NCBI GenBank assembly: GCA_963725415.1
Contig: CAVRZY010000178.1
Span: 1 to 64,000 of the forward strand
Source: CAVRZY01 sp963725415
Lineage (GTDB): Bacteria > Acidobacteriota > Terriglobia > Bryobacterales > Bryobacteraceae
Length of the DNA stretch: 64,000 nucleotides
Direction: 5' to 3'
In this document: positions 1 through 7,948 of the stretch, piece after piece
Layout of the letters: each line of letters begins with the position of its first letter
How positions within the stretch are numbered: the first letter of the stretch is position 1
Position numbers and translations under genes: made by a program
The notes under the pieces: model-generated
Told to the model about the DNA's origin: nothing
Database searches by the model: none
The model's input: the letters and a program-made list of their open reading frames with translations, nothing else

Positions 1-65
1 TTCCTCACGCAGCCTCTCGCCGATAGAAGACATAACCTACGGGAACTAAGGCTATAATACAACAG

Positions 66-1118
66 TTGGTCGAGCGATTCGGGAAGCCGGAGATTTGTGT
101 CGTCGTCGTGAATTGGAACCGGCGCGAACTCCTCCGGGCCTCACTGGAATCTTTGGTCCGGCAGACCGGGGTGGAGTTCGAGATAATTCTCGTCGATAAC
201 GGTTCCGGGGACGGCTCGCTGGAGATGGTGAGGCGTGAATTCGCTCCCCGGCCCGGCCTGAATCTTCGACTGATCGCCAATCAGGAGAACCGAGGATTTT
301 GCGCCGCCAACAACCAGGGAATCGCGGCTTCCAAGGCGCCGTTTGTGGCCTTGTTGAACAACGACGCCGAAGCCGACCTGGGCTGGCTGGCGGCTTTGCG
401 GCGGGTCTTCGAGCGCGGCCCGAATGTTGGGATGGCGGCCTCAAAGATCCTGGTCTACGAGGATCCTTCCAGAATCGACAAGGCGGGGCATCTGATCTAT
501 CCCGACGGGCAGAATCGGGGCCGTGGATCGGGGGAACCTGACCTGGGTCAGTACGACCAGATCGAGGAAACGCTGTGGCCGGACGGTTGCGCCGCCATGT
601 ACCGGCGAGAGATGCTGGACCTGATCGGCGGCTTTGATGAGGACTTTTTCGCCTATGGCGATGATGCGGAATTGGGCTTGCGGGCCCGGATCGCGGGCTG
701 GAGATGTGTGTACGCTCCGGAGGCCGTGGTGCGGCACCATCGCGGAACTACGCTGGGACTGGCCTCCACCCGCCGGCTACAGCTCATCGAGCGCAACCGC
801 GTCCTGCTGGCGGCAAAACTGTTCCCCTGGAGCCTGCTGTGGCTAAATGGCGTATACTATCTGGCCAGGATCGGCGCCGGGATTTGGGCGGCAATGCACA
901 GGCGGGGCGAGATGTCTCGACACCCCGGACTGCGCGGGGGGATGCGCGCAGCAATGGCTCTGTTGGAGGGGGATCTGGCGGCGCTCCGGATGTTGCCGCA
1001 CATTCTGCGGAAACGACGGGAGGTGCGGAGATTCCGCAAGCTGACCGCGCGCCAGGTGCGCGAGTTAATCCTCCGGAACCGGATCTCGCTCAGGACCCTG
1101 ACCGAGCAGACGGCTTGA
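66..1118 (+). CDS. Family 2 (GT-A) glycosyltransferase, rhamnosyltransferase-like
   Basis: Predicted cytoplasmic, membrane-associated glycosyltransferase that adds a sugar from a nucleotide donor to a cell-surface glycan; donor and acceptor unknown. The 350-residue product opens with the GT-A nucleotide-binding strand (VVVVNWNRRELL, about residues 12-23), then VDNGSGDGS, and a DxD-like metal site in LNNDAEAD near residue 97. The D..GGFDEDFFAYGDD stretch near residue 190 is typical of WbbL-like rhamnosyltransferases. A hydrophobic patch near residues 250-275 may lie on the membrane. The start chosen is TTG at 66, the most upstream start giving the full GT-A fold. The next gene starts inside the stop codon (TTGA), so the two are translationally coupled. 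The upstream context is outside the window. Family assignment is firm, substrate is not. Confidence 0.88.
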   Translation: MVERFGKPEICVVVVNWNRRELLRASLESLVRQTGVEFEIILVDNGSGDGSLEMVRREFAPRPGLNLRLIANQENRGFCAANNQGIAASKAPFVALLNNDAEADLGWLAALRRVFERGPNVGMAASKILVYEDPSRIDKAGHLIYPDGQNRGRGSGEPDLGQYDQIEETLWPDGCAAMYRREMLDLIGGFDEDFFAYGDDAELGLRARIAGWRCVYAPEAVVRHHRGTTLGLASTRRLQLIERNRVLLAAKLFPWSLLWLNGVYYLARIGAGIWAAMHRRGEMSRHPGLRGGMRAAMALLEGDLAALRMLPHILRKRREVRRFRKLTARQVRELILRNRISLRTLTEQTA

Positions 1119-2107
1119 GGGAGGCGGCCTGCGTCAACATCCCGGAGGCCCCGGGCGACGCCAGCTTGTGCCCCGCGTGCGACAGCGCGGAGTTCCGAAC
1201 TCTGTTCACCGCGACTGACCGGCTCTACCGAACCACCACCAAGACGTTTCAGATTGTGGAGTGTCGCCACTGCCGCCTCCTCCGGCTCTACCCTCGCCCT
1301 GCGCCCGCGGAAGCGCGGCAGCACTATCCCGACAATTATTGGTTCGCGCCGGAACCCGCCGCCGCAGACCGGCTCGAAGAGACCTACCGGCGACTGGTCT
1401 TGAGCGACCACGTGGGCTTTGTCCGGCGCGCTCTGAGAGATTCTCAGGAGAGCGGGCCGGTGCTGGACGTGGGCTGTGGCGGCGGGCTGTTTCTGCGGTT
1501 GCTCAAAGAAGAAGGCTCGGCCACCTTGGGATTGGACGCCTCGGCCCAGGCCGCGAAGCTTTGCTGGCATGGCAACGGCGTGCCTTCGGTCTGCGGCAAC
1601 CTGGAGGAGGCCCCCTTGCCACCGCAGAGCTGTGCGGTCATTACGATGTTCCACGTGCTGGAGCACGTCGAGAACCCGCAGCATTATCTGCTGAGCGCGC
1701 GCGAGCTGCTGCGCCCGGAGGGGCGGCTGGTGGTCCAGGTGCCCAATGCCGCCTGCTGGCAGTTTCTGCTGCTGGGCGAGAACTGGAGCGGGATTGACGT
1801 GCCGCGGCATCTGGTGAATTTCCGGGCGCGGGATCTGGAGCTGCTGCTCGACTCTTGCGGATTCGAGGTCCTCCGGCGCAAGTACTTTTCGCTGCGGGAC
1901 AATCCGGCGGGGTTTGCCAGCAGCCTGGCGCCCTGGCTGGATCCGATGGCGCGCCGGGTCCGCAACCTCAGAGAAAGCCCGCGCCGGAAACTATTGAAGG
2001 ACCTGTTGTATTTCGCGCTGGTGGTGGCCGCCCTGCCGTTCACGGTGGTCGAAGCGGCCTGCCAGGCGGGTTCCACGATCATGGTGGAGGCACGCAAAAG
2101 GTCATGA
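1115..2107 (+). CDS. Class I SAM-dependent methyltransferase with N-terminal CxxC pair
   Basis: Predicted methyltransferase acting on a sugar or glycan intermediate, judged from its place between a glycosyltransferase and a second methyltransferase. About residues 18-55 hold two CxxC pairs (CPAC and CRHC), a zinc-ribbon-like element usual in Methyltransf_13/23-type sugar methyltransferases. The SAM loop is VLDVGCGGG (near residue 113), with the acidic end of strand 2 in LGLDAS and the post-I motif in MFHVLEHV. A C-terminal hydrophobic segment (LLYFALVVAALPFTVVE) could be a membrane anchor. The frame is open far upstream, but that part overlaps the preceding gene antiphase; TTG at 1115 overlapping its stop gives a normal-sized product of 330 residues. 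The next start (ATGA) overlaps this gene's stop. Confidence 0.82.
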   Translation: MREAACVNIPEAPGDASLCPACDSAEFRTLFTATDRLYRTTTKTFQIVECRHCRLLRLYPRPAPAEARQHYPDNYWFAPEPAAADRLEETYRRLVLSDHVGFVRRALRDSQESGPVLDVGCGGGLFLRLLKEEGSATLGLDASAQAAKLCWHGNGVPSVCGNLEEAPLPPQSCAVITMFHVLEHVENPQHYLLSARELLRPEGRLVVQVPNAACWQFLLLGENWSGIDVPRHLVNFRARDLELLLDSCGFEVLRRKYFSLRDNPAGFASSLAPWLDPMARRVRNLRESPRRKLLKDLLYFALVVAALPFTVVEAACQAGSTIMVEARKRS

Positions 2108-2790
2108 TGTATCACGCCATTCCGCGCCGCTTACCCGGCTTCCTGCGCCGTTATGTGCTGCACTTCGAAGCGGCGATCGAGGAGGCTGTGTCGCAGTTCG
2201 CGGAGGGTCTGGCGCCAGCGGCGCGGGTGCTGGACGCTGGCGCTGGTCAGGGCGCCTACGCGCACTTGTTTTCCCGGCACCGTTATTTGGGCGTCGATCT
2301 GGGCATCGGCGACCCGCAGTGGAATTACGCCCGGCTGGACGCCATTGCCGACCTGCTTCGTCTGCCCTTTCCGGAGGGAACCTTCGACGGCTGCCTCAAC
2401 GTGGTCACGCTGGAGCATCTTCGAGACCCCGCCGGCGCGCTGCGGGAGATTGCGCGCACGCTGAGACCGCAGGGACGTTTTCTGCTGGTGGCGCCGCTGG
2501 ATTTTGAGGTGCACCAGGCGCCTTACGACTACTTCCGCTTCACCCGTTACGGTCTGAGATACCTGCTGGAGAAAGCGGGCTTCGCCCAAATCAGGATCCT
2601 GCCGGTGGGCGGGTTCTTTCGCCTGCTGGCCCGCCGCCTGCTCAACGCGCTGCAATTCTTTCGGGGCGTCTGGTTCCTCGTGGCGGCGCTGTTCCTGGTC
2701 CCTCCAGCTCTGCTGCTGCCCCTGCTGGATTCCCTGGATCGCGACCGCAACTTCACCCCGGGCTACATATGCACCGCAGTAAAACGTTAG
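2104..2790 (+). CDS. Class I SAM-dependent methyltransferase, UbiE/Methyltransf_11 type
   Basis: Short methyltransferase of 228 residues, probably modifying the same surface glycan or lipid-linked intermediate as its neighbours. The SAM-binding glycine loop is VLDAGAGQG near residue 40, followed by LGVDLG for strand 2, LPFPEGTFDG, and VVTLEHLRDP (motif II). A strongly hydrophobic C-terminus (WFLVAALFLVPPALLLPLL, about residues 190-210) suggests a membrane-embedded tail. ATG at 2104 overlaps the previous stop by four bases, and a GGAGG-like sequence lies about 15 bases upstream. The 3' end overlaps the M28 peptidase start by 22 bases, so all four genes from 66 to 3677 read as one transcription unit. 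Confidence 0.83.
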   Translation: MMYHAIPRRLPGFLRRYVLHFEAAIEEAVSQFAEGLAPAARVLDAGAGQGAYAHLFSRHRYLGVDLGIGDPQWNYARLDAIADLLRLPFPEGTFDGCLNVVTLEHLRDPAGALREIARTLRPQGRFLLVAPLDFEVHQAPYDYFRFTRYGLRYLLEKAGFAQIRILPVGGFFRLLARRLLNALQFFRGVWFLVAALFLVPPALLLPLLDSLDRDRNFTPGYICTAVKR

Positions 2791-3677
2791 GCCTGATTGC
2801 GGCCTTGGCCTTGTGGCAGGCAGCCATCCACGGCAGCACCCAACGGCCCGCCACCCGCAGCCCACAGGCTTTCAGCGGGGCCTCGGCGCTCGAGTTCACG
2901 CGCCAAGCCGTCTCGTTCGGGCCGCGCCCCAGTGGCTCGGAGGCCATCCAGAAGCTCCAGGCCTACATCCTGGGGCAACTCAAGCTGCGAGGCGCGCAAG
3001 TGATCGAGGACTCTTTCACGGCCCAGACGCCCCGCGGCCCCATCCCCATGCTCAACATCATCGGCCGGTTCCCGGGGACCTCCGGCCGAGCGGTGGTCTT
3101 GACGGGCCATTACGACACCAAGTTCATGCCGGGGATGCGTTTTGTAGGCGCCAATGACGGCGGCGCCTCGAGCGGCTTTCTGCTCGAGATGGCGCGTGTG
3201 CTCTCGGGGCGGCCGCGCCGAGACGACGTTTACCTGGTATGGTTCGACGGTGAGGAGGCCATCGGCCAGTGGTCGGACACGGACGGTGTTTACGGGAGCC
3301 GCCACCTGGCCCGGAAGTGGGCCTCTGAGGGCACCCTGGCGCGCATCAAAGCGCTCATCAACGTGGACATGATCGGCGACCAGCAGCTCGGCCTCCTCCA
3401 GGAGCTGAACTCCTCGGCCTCCCTGCGCCGGCTGGTTTGGCAGGTGGCCGGAGAACTTGGCCTGGGGCGCTACTTCCTCAGTCACGGCAGCGCCATCGAA
3501 GACGACCACCTCCCCTTCCTCCGGCTGGGCATCACGGCCCTGGATCTGATCGACTTTGATTACGGCCCCGGCCACTCCTACTGGCACACCCAGCAGGACA
3601 CCATGGACAAGCTCAGCGCCGAAAGTCTCCAGGTTGTGGGCGCAGTGCTGCTGGAGGTGCTGCGCAGGCTGGAATGA
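2769..3677 (+). CDS. Secreted M28-family zinc peptidase / glutaminyl-peptide cyclotransferase-like
   Basis: Predicted exported zinc enzyme of 302 residues. Residues 1-22 look like a signal peptide. The M28 zinc ligands are visible in order: GHYDTK (H and D of the first site), ANDGGASS (bridging Asp), WFDGEEA (catalytic and ligand Glu), NVDMIGD (Asp), and the final His in YWHTQQDT. The spacing, the short single-domain size and the DDHLPF stretch resemble glutaminyl cyclases more than aminopeptidases, so it could cyclise N-terminal Gln rather than cleave peptides. Its start lies inside the upstream methyltransferase gene. It ends one base before the convergent metallophosphoesterase, leaving no room for a private terminator. 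Confidence 0.85.
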   Translation: MHRSKTLGLIAALALWQAAIHGSTQRPATRSPQAFSGASALEFTRQAVSFGPRPSGSEAIQKLQAYILGQLKLRGAQVIEDSFTAQTPRGPIPMLNIIGRFPGTSGRAVVLTGHYDTKFMPGMRFVGANDGGASSGFLLEMARVLSGRPRRDDVYLVWFDGEEAIGQWSDTDGVYGSRHLARKWASEGTLARIKALINVDMIGDQQLGLLQELNSSASLRRLVWQVAGELGLGRYFLSHGSAIEDDHLPFLRLGITALDLIDFDYGPGHSYWHTQQDTMDKLSAESLQVVGAVLLEVLRRLE

Positions 3678-3678
3678 C

Positions 3679-4569
3679 TTAGTCTTTGACCACGGGTCGA
3701 GCCGGATCGGCGCCGGGGCCAGCGCCGTACCAATCTTCGGCCCGGAACATGCGGCCTTTGCCGTAGGGGGCGTCGATCTCCTTTACCGTGAAGTAGGTCC
3801 TGGAGCCCTTCACGGTGACCCAGACGTGGTGACAGAACAGGCCCCGCGCGAACGCCTCATCCGAGCCGGCGCTCACGCCGATGCCGGCTCCGGAACTGCC
3901 GACTTCGAGGTAGACGACGCCGTCCCGCGTCAGGCGGACGAACTGGTGCCCGTGACCGCTGATCACGTAGTTGACGCCGTACTTCCTGGCGAGCTGATGC
4001 AGGGGAAACTCGCCGCTCCCCAGCTTCAGGAACACGATCCAATCCGGCTGGTGAAGGAACACAAACTTGGGACTGCGGTCCTGGTTTCGCTTCAGGTCCT
4101 CCTCGAGGAACTTCAGTTGCTGCTCGCTCAAGTCGCGGCTGCGGCTGTTATCAAGCACCGTGAAGTGCGCGTCCTGGTAGTTGAAGCTGTAGGAAAGCGG
4201 GCGGCCGGTAACCTGCTCATACAGTTGACGCGAAGTCTCGTTCCAGACGTCGTGATTGCCCGGGGTGAAGTACATCGGATAGCGATAGCGCGCCCAGAGG
4301 CGACTCACCTCCTCCCACTCCGATTCCGCCAGCTCGTCGTTGCCTCCCTGAATGACATCCCCCACGCTGATCACAAAGTCCGGGTGCAAGAGGTCCACCT
4401 CCCGCCACACCCGTTCGTAAGCCTGCGCATTGACAGCGCCGCTGCGGTCGCCCAGGATCGAAAAGCGGAAGTCATTCTTGGGTTCTGCAATCGCACGAGA
4501 ACCGAGGAGATCCGCGAACAACAGCGGCAGAAGGGCCGCGACGACCCATGAGCGGGGGACTGGCTTCAT
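3679..4569 (-). CDS. Secreted calcineurin-like metallophosphoesterase
   Basis: Predicted periplasmic or extracellular phosphoesterase of 296 residues using two metal ions. Residues 1-28 form a signal peptide (basic start, then AALLPLLFADLLGSRAIA). Metallophosphatase motifs are complete: LGDRSG (DxxxG variant of DxH), SVGDVIQGG (GDxxxxG), TPGNHDVW (GNHD), FLHQPDW (H) and ISGHGHQF (GHxH). The first motif has Arg instead of the usual His (GDRSG), which is common in secreted 3',5'-cyclic-nucleotide-type relatives. The substrate cannot be read from sequence. Transcription converges on the M28 gene. Its start is close to a REP-bounded transposase remnant, which occupies most of the upstream space. 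Confidence 0.86.
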   Translation of the reverse strand: MKPVPRSWVVAALLPLLFADLLGSRAIAEPKNDFRFSILGDRSGAVNAQAYERVWREVDLLHPDFVISVGDVIQGGNDELAESEWEEVSRLWARYRYPMYFTPGNHDVWNETSRQLYEQVTGRPLSYSFNYQDAHFTVLDNSRSRDLSEQQLKFLEEDLKRNQDRSPKFVFLHQPDWIVFLKLGSGEFPLHQLARKYGVNYVISGHGHQFVRLTRDGVVYLEVGSSGAGIGVSAGSDEAFARGLFCHHVWVTVKGSRTYFTVKEIDAPYGKGRMFRAEDWYGAGPGADPARPVVKD

Positions 4570-4590
4570 GTCCGTATTCTGACATGAGCT

Positions 4591-4626
4591 GACAGGCCAG
4601 GGGCCTGTCTCTGGAGTTTCTACATT
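4591..4626 (+). repeat. REP palindrome, left copy
   Basis: Contains the 19-base palindrome gacaggccaggggcctgtc (8-base arms, 3-base loop), followed by ctggagtttctacatttc. The whole segment recurs inverted at 5101-5137 with about three mismatches outside the loop. Confidence 0.75.
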
Positions 4627-4796
4627 TCAGGGGCAGGAGGGTGTGTGTACTGTCTGGGTGCGGCAGCACTTCTGTGCTGCGGCCGGGCTTTGGCCCGGCT
4701 GGCTGGATCTGAGAATCCTGCTTGGCAGCTCCCACCACATCCAGGATGGGATATCATCGCCACCGGGTCTTTCCCCCCGCCCGCATGACCTCCGGA

Positions 4797-5059
4797 CGAG
4801 CCTTCGTTGTCATGGACCGCCTCCTGGACCAGCCCACTGGCGGTCCACTTCTTCTGCGGCGGCCCGAAATCGCCGGTGTGGTGGTCCAGGCCCTGGAGGA
4901 TGGCCAGCTCCGCTTCCAGCGCTATCAACTGCATGCGACAGAGAGTTCCAGAGGGTTCAGCGCTATATCGAACAGAACCCCGTCAGGGCGGGGTTGGTGG
5001 CGCTGGCCGAGGAGTCTGCTTGGTCGAGCGCGGCGCCGGGCCGGAGCCCGGCGGCAGGC
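4797..5059 (+). pseudogene. RAYT (Y1_Tnp, HUH-type) transposase remnant, internally deleted
   Basis: Two pieces of a REP-associated tyrosine transposase abut in different frames. Piece one (4797-4937) encodes a stretch ending LRFQRYQLHA, which normally runs straight into the VVMPDHVHLL active-site segment. Piece two (from about 4940) encodes REFQRVQRYIEQNPVRAGLV, then a WSSA motif, the conserved C-terminal part of the family. The central HUH histidines and the catalytic Tyr region, normally some 70-80 residues, are missing at the junction and the frame changes there. No functional product is possible. Inverted REP copies on both sides support the family call. Confidence 0.72.
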
Positions 5060-5100
5060 TAAAAGCCTGACCCCACTCAAACAGCGTTCGTCTCCCATGG

Positions 5101-5137
5101 AAATGTAGAAAGTCCAGGGACAGGCCAGGGGCCTGTC
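5101..5137 (-). repeat. REP palindrome, right copy (inverted)
   Basis: Reads aaatgtagaaagtccaggg and then the palindrome gacaggccaggggcctgtc at 5119-5137. It is the inverted counterpart of 4591-4626 and bounds the transposase remnant on its right. Confidence 0.75.
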
Positions 5138-5219
5138 TCACTCAGGGGAAGGCCCTACCCCACACTACTTTTCAGCTTAGTCCCGCGCCTTGCGCTGGGC
5201 GCCCGCCGATGGTTGGGCT

Positions 5220-5678
5220 GTGGACGGCGCTCTGGCCACGTACGGGTGGATGTTTCTGCCTTTCCTGGTGGCGGCGGGGTCCGGGCTGTTGGCAGCCATC
5301 ATCATGCAGGCGCGCATGGAGGTTGCGCTGGCCAAACAGCGCGAGGGCCTGGCGGAAACGCGCGCTCTGCTGGCCACACAGCACCGAGCCATGGACGAGA
5401 GGGTCAAGGCCACCGAGGAGGCCGCCCGGCGGAAGGCCCTCGATGAGTTCATGGCGGATATCCGCGTCGAGGAGCGCCATTACATCCGGGAGAGCAAGTC
5501 GCTGTTCCTCAACCAGCGCTCGCTGGTTCTCCAGGAGCGCGTTTACTTCCGCAACATCCCGCTGACGGAGTGGACGGAGCGCGCGTTCTCGCTGGCCGAA
5601 GGCAGTTTCGGCAGAGACCCTGCCGCAGGGGCGCTCACATCCCGCCACCAATGTCCTTGGCACCGAAGACGGCGCTGA
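5220..5678 (+). CDS. Small membrane-anchored coiled-coil protein of unknown function
   Basis: A 152-residue product from GTG 5220; ATG 5250 is an alternative start. The N-terminus has one membrane helix (FLPFLVAAGSGLLAAIIM, about residues 13-30). It is followed by a charged helix rich in Ala, Glu, Arg and Lys (about residues 35-75) that looks like a coiled coil. The C-terminal part contains SLFLNQRSLVLQERVYFRNIPLTEW, a pattern I associate with a conserved acidobacterial small-protein family of unknown role. The last 30 residues are Arg-rich and unlike the rest, so the 3' end could be shifted by an indel. No neighbour suggests a function. Confidence 0.55.
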   Translation: MDGALATYGWMFLPFLVAAGSGLLAAIIMQARMEVALAKQREGLAETRALLATQHRAMDERVKATEEAARRKALDEFMADIRVEERHYIRESKSLFLNQRSLVLQERVYFRNIPLTEWTERAFSLAEGSFGRDPAAGALTSRHQCPWHRRRR

Positions 5679-5754
5679 AGGCCGGAAGCTCCTGCGCTGA
5701 TCCGGCCGGCCTACTTTCCCATCACCATTGCCCGGGGTTTGACAAAAAGCATCT

Positions 5755-5775
5755 GGCTGAGGGCTGAGAGCTGAG
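5755..5775 (+). repeat. Three tandem GGCTGAG-like heptamers upstream of nadA
   Basis: Reads ggctgag-ggctgag-agctgag, ending about 30 bases before the nadA start. A similar heptamer array lies at 38894-38921. Confidence 0.6.
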
Positions 5776-5806
5776 AGCTTTGTTAAAATGGAATCAACAA
5801 GTCCCG

Positions 5807-6736
5807 ATGCTGGCAACCCAAACCCTTACCGAGGAAATCCTGGAACTCAAGCGGGAGCGGCGCGCGCTGCTGCTGGCGCATCATTACCAGGAGTCAGAGA
5901 TCCAGGAACTCGCAGATGCCATAGGAGATAGCCTCGAGCTGGCGCAGAAAGCGCGGGAGTTTGAAGGCGATGTGATCGCCTTCTGCGGGGTATGGTTCAT
6001 GGCGGAGACGGCCAAGATCTTGAACCCCACGCGCACGGTCGTGGCGCCCGACCGGGAAGCCGGTTGCAGCCTGGTGGAAGCCTGCCCGGTGGAACAGGTG
6101 AGGGCCTATCGCCAGCGTTATCCCGATCACGTCATCGTCAGCTATATCAACACCTCCGCCGAGGTGAAGGCGGAGAGCGATATACTGTGCACCTCGCGCA
6201 ATGCCGTGCAGGTGGTCAATTCCATTCCTCGGGAGAAAACCATTCTGTTCCTGCCGGATCGCAATCTGGGAAATTACGTCAAGCGGCAGAGCGGGCGGGA
6301 GAACATGAACATCTGGCAGGGGACCTGCATCGTGCATGCCACCTTCACCGCGCGCCGACTGGCCGCGGCCCGCCTGGAGCATCCCCAGGCCCGCATCGCA
6401 GCCCATCCCGAGTGCCCCGAGGAGGTGCTCGATATGGCCGATTTCGTCGGGTCAACCTCGGCCATTATCCAGTGGTGCGTGGCCTTCGACGCCGCCGAGT
6501 TCATCGTGGTGACCGAGAGCGGCGTCTCGCACTCGCTGAAGAAGCTGGCGCCGCACAAGCGCTTCCAGTTCATCCCCAATGAGCAGTGCAATTGCAGCGA
6601 ATGCGCTTACATGAAGCGCAACACGCTGGAGAAGCTGCGTGATTGCCTGCGGGACCTGGTGCCGCGGGTGGAGGTTCCGGCGGAGACGGCGCGCCGGGCG
6701 CTGATCCCGCTCGAGAGAATGCTGGCGGTGCGGTAG
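5807..6736 (+). CDS. nadA: Quinolinate synthase NadA
   Basis: Condenses iminoaspartate with dihydroxyacetone phosphate to quinolinate in de novo NAD synthesis, using a [4Fe-4S] cluster. From ATG 5807 the product is 309 residues, the size of NadA types with three homologous domains. Visible family marks are LLAHHYQ near the N-terminus, DSLELAQ, FCGVWFMAETAK, and the three cluster cysteines in EACPVEQ, HPECPEE and the CNCSEC segment. TESGVSH and IPNEQCNCSECAYMK are also diagnostic. No nadB or nadC is adjacent, so the operon is split. moaA follows after six bases, pairing two Fe-S enzymes. Confidence 0.96.
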   Translation: MLATQTLTEEILELKRERRALLLAHHYQESEIQELADAIGDSLELAQKAREFEGDVIAFCGVWFMAETAKILNPTRTVVAPDREAGCSLVEACPVEQVRAYRQRYPDHVIVSYINTSAEVKAESDILCTSRNAVQVVNSIPREKTILFLPDRNLGNYVKRQSGRENMNIWQGTCIVHATFTARRLAAARLEHPQARIAAHPECPEEVLDMADFVGSTSAIIQWCVAFDAAEFIVVTESGVSHSLKKLAPHKRFQFIPNEQCNCSECAYMKRNTLEKLRDCLRDLVPRVEVPAETARRALIPLERMLAVR

Positions 6737-6742
6737 GAGCCG

Positions 6743-7744
6743 ATGCCGGACCGCGCCGAACTCCGGGACACTTTCGGACGGCGGCACGACAACCTGCGGG
6801 TCAGCGTGACGGACCGCTGCAATATCCGCTGTATCTGCTGCATGCCGGAGCGGGATGTCGAGTTCGTACCGCGCCAGGAGGTTCTCAGCTTCGAGGAGAT
6901 TGAGCGGTTCGTGCGCGTGGCGGTCCGGCTGGGGATCAGCAAGGTCCGCATCACCGGGGGCGAGCCGCTAGTTCGGAAGGATCTGCCGGAGCTGATCCGG
7001 AAGATGGCCGCCATCCCCGAGATTCGGGATCTGGCGCTGACCACCAACGGGGTGCTGTTAAGCGAACTGGCCGAGCCGTTGTACCAAGCAGGCCTCCGCA
7101 GGATCAACGTGCACCTGGATACCCTGGATCGGGACCGCTTCATCCAGATCACCCGCCGCGACGTACTGGCTCAAGTGCTCGAGGGCATCGCCCTGTGCCG
7201 GCGCCTGGGCTACAGCCCCATCAAGATCAACGCGGTCGCTCTGAAGAATCTGGTGGAGCCGGACATTGTCCCACTGGCCCATTACGGGCGCGAGAACGGG
7301 TTCGAGATCCGCTACATCGAGTTCATGCCGCTGGACGCGCAGAGGCTCTGGGATCGCAATAAGGTTCTGCTGGCCGGCGAGATCCGGGAGACCCTCTCGC
7401 GTGAGATTGCGCCGTTGGTGGAAATCCCCGACCCGGACCCGCGCGCCCCCGCTGCCCAATATCGCTATGCGGATGGAATCGGCGAGGTCGGCTTCATCGC
7501 CTCGGTGAGCAAGCCCTTCTGCCTGAACTGTAACCGCATCCGGCTCACGGCCGACGGCAAGCTGCGCTACTGCTTGTTCGCGCTGGAGGAGACCGACGTC
7601 AAGAGTTTGCTGCGGCGCGGCGCCTGCGAGGACGAGCTGGCGGAGCTGATCCGCGCGACCGTCCAGGCCAAGTGGGAGGGTCACGAGATCAACACCGCGC
7701 GCTTCATGGCCCCAGCGCGCCCCATGTACGCTATCGGGGGGTAG
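6743..7744 (+). CDS. moaA: GTP 3',8-cyclase MoaA (radical SAM)
   Basis: First step of molybdenum cofactor synthesis: converts GTP to 3',8-cyclo-7,8-dihydro-GTP in the cytoplasm. The 333-residue protein has the N-terminal radical-SAM cluster motif in DRCNIRCICCMP (CxxxCxxC), ITGGEP for SAM binding, and the second [4Fe-4S] site in FCLNCNRIRLTADGKLRYC (CxxC plus a distant Cys). It ends in Gly-Gly, the conserved MoaA C-terminus needed for catalysis. The usual Tyr before the third cluster cysteine is Cys (ICC). No other moa/moe genes are in view. It sits six bases after nadA and is probably co-transcribed. Confidence 0.96.
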   Translation: MPDRAELRDTFGRRHDNLRVSVTDRCNIRCICCMPERDVEFVPRQEVLSFEEIERFVRVAVRLGISKVRITGGEPLVRKDLPELIRKMAAIPEIRDLALTTNGVLLSELAEPLYQAGLRRINVHLDTLDRDRFIQITRRDVLAQVLEGIALCRRLGYSPIKINAVALKNLVEPDIVPLAHYGRENGFEIRYIEFMPLDAQRLWDRNKVLLAGEIRETLSREIAPLVEIPDPDPRAPAAQYRYADGIGEVGFIASVSKPFCLNCNRIRLTADGKLRYCLFALEETDVKSLLRRGACEDELAELIRATVQAKWEGHEINTARFMAPARPMYAIGG

Positions 7745-7948
7745 TGCCCATGAACGGCCAGGTGGCCGTGCCGTCCAGGGTCGAGTGAACCTACCGCCGC
7801 TGTCCACCCCGCCCTGCCGGCTGGTGGCTTCAGCAAGGGTTCTCCCGGATCGCTCCGCCTACCCTGTTTTTTTTCCGCCTCCTACCGTCTCGCCTGTATT
7901 CTCTGCCACCAGCCTGCGCTCTATCCTGCTACTTGGAGGTGAACCGAG
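7745..7948. other. Spacer before the osmolyte locus, with T8 tract and strong RBS
   Basis: A small inverted repeat (cggcca at 7755-7760, tggccg at 7763-7768) follows moaA, and an eight-T run sits at 7867-7874, too far from it for a classical terminator. GGAGGT at 7935-7940 is a strong ribosome site for the ATG at 7949. The locus promoter should lie here, but no clear -35/-10 pair was identified. Confidence 0.4.

Larger units (their letters stand above)
4591..5137. mobile_element. Degenerate REP-associated tyrosine transposase element
   Basis: A 547-base unit made of a broken RAYT-type transposase gene between two inverted copies of the same palindromic REP sequence. The inner left flank holds two further hairpins (cggcagcac/gtgctgcg and gccgggc/ggcccggc, about 4660-4700). 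The inner right flank holds another (gccgggccggagcccggc) followed by an aggctaaaagcct stem. This is the usual layout of a RAYT gene with its cognate REPs. The element is dead: the transposase core is deleted. Confidence 0.7.

Noticed and set aside
5739..5744. TTGACA as a -35 box for nadA
   Set aside because: No acceptable -10 hexamer 16-18 bases downstream; the spacing region is the heptamer array.
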